From Argyresthia goedartella (lineage: Eukaryota > Arthropoda > Insecta > Lepidoptera > Argyresthiidae), in contig OX463820.1 in the NCBI GenBank assembly GCA_949825045.1, positions 7,576,501 through 7,640,500 of the forward strand: 64,000 bases of DNA, given 5' to 3'. Positions 24,401 to 64,000 of the stretch are shown piece after piece. The position numbers were made by a program, and so were the translations under genes. Numbering within the stretch: the first letter of the stretch is position 1; each line of letters opens with the position of its first letter. A model generated the notes under the pieces. The model was not told the DNA's origin. It did not search any database and saw only the letters and a list, made by a program, of their open reading frames with translations.

Positions 24401-24546
24401 CTAATCACAGTCCGAGAAGCTCCAGTGTCTATGGTAAGGAGACATGGTATTCCACAGATTTCTCCATTGACAACCAGACTATTCCCGTCGTTTGCCTGTG
24501 ATATCATAATTGGGACATTTCGACCGCCAGCCAGCACTCGTCCCAT
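21436..24546 (-). CDS. Gypsy pol: protease, RT, RNase H, integrase core
   Basis: 1036 codons from the first ATG; the open frame runs upstream to about 24640 and overlaps gag. Order of domains: aspartic protease with LLTIDTGASRTVIS (~38-51); reverse transcriptase with RFCIDYRRLND, FSTLDLKSGYWQ and YLDD (~360-500); RNase H with DTDASNTGIGG and RTDHAALKWLL (~610-710); then the integrase HHCC finger (HDGTSGGHLG..CKRCTNC) and catalytic core with LDVTGPF, HSDQGRNF and the Glu in DGMVERFN. All catalytic residues I can check are present. The frame ends early at 21436 because of a one-base length change; the remaining integrase lies in 20946-21494. Pol is -1 relative to gag and is probably made by frameshifting at 24570-24564. 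Confidence 0.95.
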   Translation of the reverse strand: MGRVLAGGRNVPIMISQANDGNSLVVNGEICGIPCLLTIDTGASRTVISSRLLRHLTRDHLVRPRHLQLQTATGQYISVQGERELAVKIGEKEYWHKVIVANIVDDCIIGLDFMRRHDCKIDLKVGVLKFGVDEIPIQGGVNGNVYCTRRTILQPRSQVLVPVKLPSSTRPQSHRCVVVERLDADKPWITARTLVTTAFTAFVRILNPSDTECVLNKGTLVGSCQEISWIRGCRESEVNVKPGHVKPSMDVEKLLNDSREHLTEEEFLKARSLLLRYRNVFSSHDDDIGRTGVVQHEIDTGETMPIRQRPRRVPVAREKEVEGMIEEMQRSGVIEPSTSPWCSPVVLVKKKDGTMRFCIDYRRLNDVTKKDSYPLQRIDDTLDTLNGMKWFSTLDLKSGYWQVEIKDKDKEKTAFSTGKGLWQFNVMPFGLCNAPATFERLMEQILAGLLGETCLVYLDDIIIVGRDFNDHLNKLEQVLGKLRGANLKLSPKKCSFFKRKVNYLGHVISKDGIQTDPEKISAVKDWPTPKDKTAVRAFLGLCSYYRRFVKNFSDIAKPLHQLTEEKRSFDWNEQCESSFNELKGRLCETPILGYPDPDADFIVDTDASNTGIGGVLSQKKGDNEVVIAYFSKSLSKPERNYCVTRRELLAVVKTLQHFSKYLLGRKFRIRTDHAALKWLLEFKNPEGQVARWIEQLQEYDFIIEHRSGKSHGNADALSRRPCADNCKHCSRQEGKECVRMIRTDTVSDEWSDEIMQQAQQEDPDVRPIFDWINAGAPKPRWCDVAPMSAVTKNYWAQWDSLVMHNGVLCRKWESTNGKDAHLQVVVPKKRVKDVLRIFHDGTSGGHLGVKRTLMKIRQRFYWIHCREDVENWCKRCTNCASVKGPHTRSRGTLKLYNVGAPWERVALDVTGPFPASDSGNKYILVVMDYFTKWPEVFAIPNQEAVTIAEKLVNEVFCRFGVPLEIHSDQGRNFESAVFQETCRIMGIHKTRTTAYHPQSDGMVERFNLTLERHLAKVVESHQKDWDRHIPLFLVVL

Positions 24547-24570
24547 AGTCCTGGCTTTTATTCGTTTCCC
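24512..24570 (-). promoter_or_regulatory. -1 ribosomal frameshift site between Gypsy gag and pol
   Basis: In gag phase the minus strand reads CAG GGA AAC GAA TAA, giving the classical slippery heptamer G GGA AAC (24570-24564) two codons before the gag stop. After a 7-nt spacer, AGCCAG (24556-24551) can pair with CTGGCT (24534-24529). Within that loop, GGGAC (24544-24540) can pair with GTCCC (24516-24512), an H-type pseudoknot layout. Pol is open in the -1 frame across this region. GGGAAAC is a known retroviral slippery sequence; the fold here is inferred by eye. Confidence 0.75.
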
Positions 24571-25757
24571 TGTTGGGGCTCTGACTCCACAGAGCCTATT
24601 TTCCTCGCCATTGGAGCGGGGTCTCTGTCCCTCCTAGTCCTTTTTGGACAGCCTGACTGCAGGTGACCACGTTCTCCACAATGGTAGCAACGTGGCCCAA
24701 ATTCGCGGCGGGAATCTACTGGCTTCGTAGTCGACACTTCTCGCACCCTGAAAGGCCTGGATGAATCCTGTCGTACAGCTTCCACCTCGAGAGCGTGGGC
24801 TACTGCATCCTTTAGGCTGCCATGATGTCCCAATCGCACGGCTGCCCTCACTTCCAGATCCCGGATCCCATCGATGAAGGCCTGCACCAGCATACTGTCC
24901 ACAAAGGATGCTGACGTACGTTGATAGGCCTTCCTAACCAACTTCTCGATTTCCAGGGCCCACTGTTGTAAGGACTCGTTACGTCCTTGTGTCCTGTCCT
25001 TTAACTGAGCTCGGAACACGTGCTCCAGGTGACTGTCACCGTATCGTGCCTCCAAGGCTTCCAGAAGGCGGTCGTACGTCCGGTCGTTTCCCAGAGCCTC
25101 TAGTATGGTAAGAGCCTCGTCGCGCAGCGCCAACGTCAGTGCTGTCCTGGCTTGCTCCTTACTCCAACCATTAGCCTGGGAAACAGACTCGAACTGCAGC
25201 TTATATGCAGTCCACGATGAGCTACCGTCAAAGGGGGGCACTTTGAACCTGCCGCCTCCGGACACCGATGCGTCGGGTACATAGGTACTTGGACCATTAG
25301 CCACTTTGATCTCAAGTTTTTGGAGACGGCTCTCACAGGTCTCAATTTTTTTATCGACATCATGGACTCGACTCTCCAGTTTTTCATCCATATCGGCCAG
25401 TTTTTCCTGGACCTCGAACAACTCTCTCTTCCATTCGGTCGTGGACTCATGTACCTCACGAAGCATTCGTGCCTGTACCTCCTGGTGATCCTTTTGTTCC
25501 CTAAGCTCATTCTGGAGGATTAGTGTCTGTTCTTCCTGTTTCCTGGCCTGTTCCTCCTGTTTCCTGGCCCGTTCCTCCTGTTTTCGCGACTGTTCCTTTA
25601 GCTCTCTCGCTTGTTCCTTTAGGAGGACGAAGATAACGTTGAGGTCTACTCCTTGTGCAGCTGGAGCAGGTGATTCCGACGTACCAGGCGTCGAGTCTCC
25701 AGACCCAGACGTTTGGCTTCGCGTCGTCACTCCTTTTGGCTCGGTTTCTCGTGGCAT
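24558..25757 (-). CDS. Gypsy gag polyprotein, 399 aa
   Basis: It starts at the ATG 15 bases past the primer site. The N-terminus is Ser/Pro-rich, followed by a long coiled coil built on repeated KQEEQAR units (~50-150). A capsid-like region follows (FKVPPFDGSSSWTAYKLQFE through AFIDGIRDLEVRAAVRLG, ~170-330). The C-terminus has one CCHC zinc knuckle, C-x2-C-x4-H-x4-C, in CYHCGERGHLQSGC (~364-377). This is the structural protein of the retrotransposon particle. The frame is intact. Confidence 0.93.
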   Translation of the reverse strand: MPRETEPKGVTTRSQTSGSGDSTPGTSESPAPAAQGVDLNVIFVLLKEQARELKEQSRKQEERARKQEEQARKQEEQTLILQNELREQKDHQEVQARMLREVHESTTEWKRELFEVQEKLADMDEKLESRVHDVDKKIETCESRLQKLEIKVANGPSTYVPDASVSGGGRFKVPPFDGSSSWTAYKLQFESVSQANGWSKEQARTALTLALRDEALTILEALGNDRTYDRLLEALEARYGDSHLEHVFRAQLKDRTQGRNESLQQWALEIEKLVRKAYQRTSASFVDSMLVQAFIDGIRDLEVRAAVRLGHHGSLKDAVAHALEVEAVRQDSSRPFRVREVSTTKPVDSRREFGPRCYHCGERGHLQSGCPKRTRRDRDPAPMARKIGSVESEPQQGNE

Positions 25758-25771
25758 TAACGGTATTTTCT

Positions 25772-25789
25772 ATCCCACTTCTGACACCA
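25772..25789 (-). other. Primer binding site, tRNA-Leu type
   Basis: The minus strand reads TGGTGTCAGAAGTGGGAT, starting two bases inside the 5' LTR. This is complementary to the CCCACTTCTGACACCA-type 3' end found in animal tRNA-Leu. The match runs 18 bases, from what I recall of tRNA-Leu(CAG) 3' ends. Confidence 0.75.
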
Positions 25790-25791
25790 AA

Positions 25792-26590
25792 TGTTACGAG
25801 CGTGGGGTTCGTATTTGATAGAAAAGCACAAATTAATCCACTAAATAAAACACTCACTTTATTACCCAAATTAGGCACTTACAATTCACACGAACTGTAC
25901 ATAAAATCCACTAAATCACACACACACTATTTCACTAATTATGCACTCACTATTCACACGAAGAGTCGTTCTCTCCGATTATCCTTGTACTAGCACTCGA
26001 TCGCAGTTAAAATGTAACTAACTCGCGCCGGACGTCGGCGCCTTTTATATCCCGCGGAGCCGCTCTGGACACATTGTCCACACATATCGCGAATATTCTA
26101 GTAAGGACCAGCGTGCGGGCCGAGAACATTCGAGACCATATATGTCTCTCTCTAATGGTGCACTCTCTCTGTCACTCCCTTCTCGAATGTTCCGAGTATA
26201 GCTATCTCTTTCTAGTAGTGCTATCTCTGTCACACACTTCTCGAATGTTCCCAGTATAGCTATCTCTTTCTAGTAGTGCTATCTCTGTCACTCCTACCGG
26301 ATATTTCGCCATATAACGATTTGTGCTTCAGAGGCCCATAAGGGGTCCTGAAAACGCCTGAAAACGGGTTTTCAGGTTATGGCGTCATCTGATAGAGGGT
26401 GCCCTGAAACGGACTGAAAACATGTTTCAGGCGCCTGAAAACGACGGCAACTTGGGTGAAATTTCGATCTTTAGATATGTGATAGAGTAACTTCTGAAAC
26501 GGCCTGAAATGACTTTTCAGCCTGCTGAAAACGCCTCTAAAGCACTGAAATTGACGTTCAAAGTTTTTGACCTAACCTACCGGCGTAACA
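25792..26590 (-). repeat. Gypsy 5' LTR (799 bp)
   Basis: Same termini as the 3' LTR. It has an extra 13 bp (including AGAGGCCCATAAG) near 26327. As the upstream LTR on the minus strand, its U3 (high-coordinate side) drives transcription of the element. Confidence 0.95.
26042..26250 (-). promoter_or_regulatory. Gypsy LTR promoter: TATA box with upstream heat-shock-element-like sites
   Basis: TATAAAAG lies at 26049-26042. Upstream on the minus strand there are two perfect three-unit sites, TTCTCGAATGTTC at 26180-26192 and 26238-26250 (alternating TTC/GAA units every 5 bp). A third, GAACATTCGAGAC (26124-26136), has one imperfect unit, and a two-unit site GAATATTC is at 26091-26098. The first two sit in a 58-bp tandem duplication. 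The alternating nGAAn array is the known binding pattern of heat shock factor. Inducibility by heat is inference. The 3' LTR carries the same sites at 20478-20637. Confidence 0.65.
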
Positions 26591-26964
26591 ATATGTTGAT
26601 TAATTTTTTGCTTATGTAATTTGTGATCTTATCTCTAGTTTTTTGATTGTTAAGACGACATACATTAAAATTGCAAGATCGTAACAAAACAATATATTCA
26701 GAGTATAGTTATTTGTTTTATTTTATCCATTTATATATGATAACACAGTTTTTACATACTCTGGCTAGCTACCACACTTAATTTCTATGATTTATACTAG
26801 ATACCGCAGTGGGCCTCTCAGTCCCCTCGTCACCAGTTACGTTACACAAAAACCATGTCACCAGTCAAAGGTGAAGTGTTTTTTTTTAATATATATATGC
26901 GATGTGGATTTATTACAATAGTAACAAATCGCTTTTTTGTCAAAGTCACTTTTGTCATAATAGA

Positions 26965-27402
26965 ACTGATGTCCTCGATTTTGGATTTTTGAAAAATGTT
27001 TATTTACAAATCACTGCATTAACTTAAAAACATAGGGTTTTATTTTTACCTTTGTACAATTTCTACCGATCAGATCAGATCTAAAATAGTCTTTCACGCA
27101 CGACCGCTCTTTAATGAGGAAATGGGAATACATACAAGTAGGCATGCGAACGCGCGCCACGCAAATTACGTAATTACGCAATGGGAATAAGCTGTGCACT
27201 AAAAAAAAACAACATCATACAAAAACAACTGATGTACTCAATTTTGGATTTTTGTAAAATGATTATTTACAAATCACTGCATTAAATTAAAACCATAGGG
27301 TTTTTATTTAATGCACTATACCTTTGTACAATGTCTGCCTATCAGATCAGATCTAAAATAGTCTTTCACGATGATCACTCTTTTACGAGGAAATGGGAAT
27401 AG
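26965..27402. repeat. Direct duplication of ~165 bp
   Basis: Copies at about 26965-27130 and 27231-27402 share ATTTACAAATCACTGCATTAA, ATAGGGTTTT, GATCAGATCTAAAATAGTCTTT and GAGGAAATGGGAAT. It lies just upstream of Mi-2 and may be part of a repeat element. Confidence 0.75.
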
Positions 27403-27559
27403 TAGCTGGAAATGGGAATTACTGCTATTAATGTAGTACAAACAAAGACTCGGGCACAACTGCGCTTCTGCCATCCTGTGTGAAAAAAAATATACGGCGT
27501 CGTCGCCGTCGTTGACAGTGCCGCTGTTATTTTTGTACACTACGGTAACTACAGTAGCG

Positions 27560-27818
27560 TGGCAAGAATAAAATAAAAAATAGTAGAATAATTTATTATT
27601 GAAGGAATCCCTAAAATTTTTAATTTTCTTTTTCGCAAATGTCCGAGAAATGTGCTACGTGGGAGCGAGACAACAAAACAGTGCTAGGTTCTCAGACGGC
27701 GGCGGCAGCATCAATTTCAGAATTAATTACATACCATTTGTCGCGAAACTGCGCGTCCTTTATCTTTCCTAGACAAAAATCTTCATCTTATCCTGAATTG
27801 TGTTAAAGTGTGCACCAA
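27560..27818 (+). promoter_or_regulatory. Mi-2 5' UTR and promoter region (inferred)
   Basis: This is the stretch between the repeats and the Mi-2 start codon. It becomes more GC-rich (GACGGCGGCGGCAGC near 27697). No TATA box is evident, so a housekeeping-type promoter is plausible. The transcription start cannot be fixed from sequence. Confidence 0.35.
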
Positions 27819-62786
<34,968 letters not shown>

Positions 62787-63201
62787 TCGCCGCATCGTGT
62801 TATTTCTTTAGAGCTATAGTAAAACAGGAACATCAGGTAATTATTTGTGTAGTAATTATCTGAGTAGCTTTTGAGTTCAGCGAAATGACGCTTTATACTA
62901 TTTGTTTGTTTCAGCGTGGAACGAGCGATTGACGGTCTCCTAGAAGAGTATTCTAGATGTAAGCTTTGCAAGATTCCTGCTCCACCTGGGTTTGATTGAA
63001 GTGATAATTTATAGTGATTAGTGCAACATATGTTAGGTGACATAGTAGTAAAGTTACGCAAGATAACAGTGGACTCTCATATTATTTATTTCATCTTGTT
63101 CAATACGATGTCGATAACTTGTTTTATTACGTGTAAGTGATTGTGGACGTATTTGTTCTGTAAAATCTTTATTTTTAATTTACCAAAAATGAAATGAATC
63201 G

Positions 63202-63207
63202 AATAAA
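63202..63207 (+). promoter_or_regulatory. Poly(A) signal AATAAA of Mi-2
   Basis: It lies 416 bases past the Mi-2 stop. It is the clearest hexamer before the convergent gene. Confidence 0.55.
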
Positions 63208-63522
63208 ACCATACAATTATGTAAAAACGAATTACTTTCATTTCTTTGGCACACAATAGTTGTATCTAAATATAGGATGATTCATTACATTAAATACTAT
63301 ATTCAGGAACAACAAACGTTCTAAAGAATCAATAATTTACAATTGGTAAATAAACAATTAATTGAAAGACATCCTCTGAAGGGGAGAGGTTTAGCGGTAA
63401 GCGGTATTTATTGTCCAGCCCGCCACAGACAGAATATTACCAAAACTGTTAATGACAATTTTATGGAAAATTGCATGGTAAGTTTCCCCATAAAGTTAAT
63501 ATCAACCACGAATTATTTACAC

Positions 63523-63528
63523 TTTATT
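63523..63528 (-). promoter_or_regulatory. Poly(A) signal of the convergent minus-strand gene
   Basis: TTTATT on the plus strand is AATAAA on the minus strand, 106 bases past the stop at 63634. Another lies at 63412-63407. The Mi-2 signal at 63202 leaves only a few hundred bases between the two 3' ends. Confidence 0.5.
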
Positions 63529-63633
63529 TCACTGGCAGGAAAACCGAGATATTCGCACTGAGACTTTCAAGACGGTCTTGTTATTTAACTTGTGTCGGTA
63601 TGATCCCAAATCTTATTTAGGATGGTGAAGGGG

Positions 63634-63809
63634 TCACCACGTGTAGGTGTCGTCTTCAGGGTGGTAGGTGACGCTGTCCAGCACCCTGACTCGGCGCGGG
63701 TCGGAGGAGCAGAGCTGCTGCAGCATCTCCTGGCTGATGCCGCAGTCGGACAGGTTCTCCTTGTGGAACGCCTTCGCGATGTTAGCCTCGTTCTCTTTGG
63801 TTGATTCGT
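63634..63809 (-). CDS. Last exon of an unrecognised gene
   Basis: Minus strand: an acceptor CCCCCAG ends at 63810, then two bases of a split codon and 57 codons to a TGA at 63636-63634. The peptide runs ESTKENEANIAKAFHKENLS ... MLQQLCSSDPRRVRVLDSVT and ends HPEDDTYTW. Codons are GC-rich like the Mi-2 exons and there is no internal stop, so it looks like real coding sequence. I do not recognise the protein. Upstream exons lie to the right of the window. Confidence 0.65.
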
Positions 63810-64000
63810 CTGGGGGAAAATAACAAATACACTTTGTACAGACAGAACAGTCGATGTTATTATCAGTCGTTTAAAGCTTGAATGTTACATGAGTATGACA
63901 ACATAATTTGGTTACCATCAGAATGGCCGGTTTTAAGTCGCATTAAACGGTGAAATTGTGATCAGGTAGTTACTGCCCGGTTGCTTCATATAAGTAGGCT

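Larger units (their letters stand above)
20179..26590 (-). mobile_element. Ty3/Gypsy LTR retrotransposon, 6.4 kb, young insertion
   Basis: Transcription runs from the right LTR (25792-26590) leftward. In order it has the 5' LTR, primer site 25789-25772, gag 25757-24558, pol 24546-20946 (one frameshift), a purine tract at 20978-20965 and the 3' LTR 20964-20179. Both LTRs run TG..CA and are flanked by direct ATAT (20175-20178 and 26591-26594). Apart from one block near 20714 versus 26327 (13 bp longer on the right), I see no difference between the LTRs, so insertion was recent. There is no env frame. Internal genes are nearly intact. Confidence 0.95.
19647..26875. mobile_element. Older TTAA-type inverted-repeat element split by the Gypsy insertion
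   Basis: TTAA at 19647-19650 is followed by CCTTTAACTGGTGACAAGG. The sequence ending at 26875 is its inverted counterpart (CCATGTCACCAGTCAAAGG then TGAA), agreeing at about 19 of 23 positions. Similar GGTGAC blocks recur inside at about 19840-19875 and 26820-26850. The pattern resembles a piggyBac-like non-autonomous element with one mutated TTAA. No transposase is seen. The Gypsy element sits inside. Confidence 0.4.

Overview
This window reads as nuclear DNA of an insect, most likely a moth or butterfly. That is inferred from two insect orthologues (ttd14 and Mi-2), short GC-rich exons with GT-AG borders set in AT-rich introns, and the mix of Gypsy, BEL, CR1-like and MULE elements. Four host genes are visible. 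(1) The 3' part of ttd14 (TRPL translocation defect protein 14) lies at 1871-8070 (+, five exons; the P-loop exons lie off the left edge). (2) A complete four-exon gene for a 197-residue CCCH zinc-finger protein lies at 15560-12984 (-). (3) A complete 20-exon Mi-2/CHD4-type chromatin remodeller gene (2018 residues by my exon model) fills 27819-62786 (+). (4) The last exon of an unrecognised gene lies at 63809-63634 (-), tail to tail with Mi-2.

Most of the rest is transposable elements, often nested. A 2.3-kb Mutator-like (MULE) element with ~100-bp inverted ends and an 8-bp target duplication (10287-12618) holds a transposase remnant and a 5'-truncated non-LTR retrotransposon. A non-LTR reverse transcriptase copy lies at 16295-18165. 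A young Ty3/Gypsy element (20179-26590, minus strand) has LTRs that differ by one block, a tRNA-Leu-type primer site, gag and pol in different frames joined by a -1 slippery site with a possible pseudoknot, and an LTR promoter carrying several heat-shock-element-like sites upstream of a TATA box. It appears to sit in an older TTAA-type inverted-repeat element.

Mi-2 is laid out as acidic/basic N-terminus and CHDNT region, two PHD fingers, two chromodomains, SNF2 ATPase, DUF1087/1086-type region, an Ala/Pro-rich then charged linker, and a CHDCT2-type C-terminus. The whole ATPase and linker sit in one 3285-bp GC-rich exon. The following intron is 16.9 kb. It holds a BEL/Pao element with nearly identical LTRs but no reverse transcriptase (43951-49263), a two-ORF non-LTR element on the minus strand (49264-53284) that the BEL copy apparently interrupts, another non-LTR element on the plus strand (54389-57555) and a decayed fourth one (57560-59225). 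Several near-perfect hairpins and small inverted-repeat elements lie in other Mi-2 introns.

Nothing suggests CRISPR, operons, rRNA or a complete tRNA gene. The most interesting signals are the heat-shock-like LTR promoter, the -1 frameshift cassette, the recently moved RT-less BEL derivative, and the large uninterrupted Mi-2 exon.
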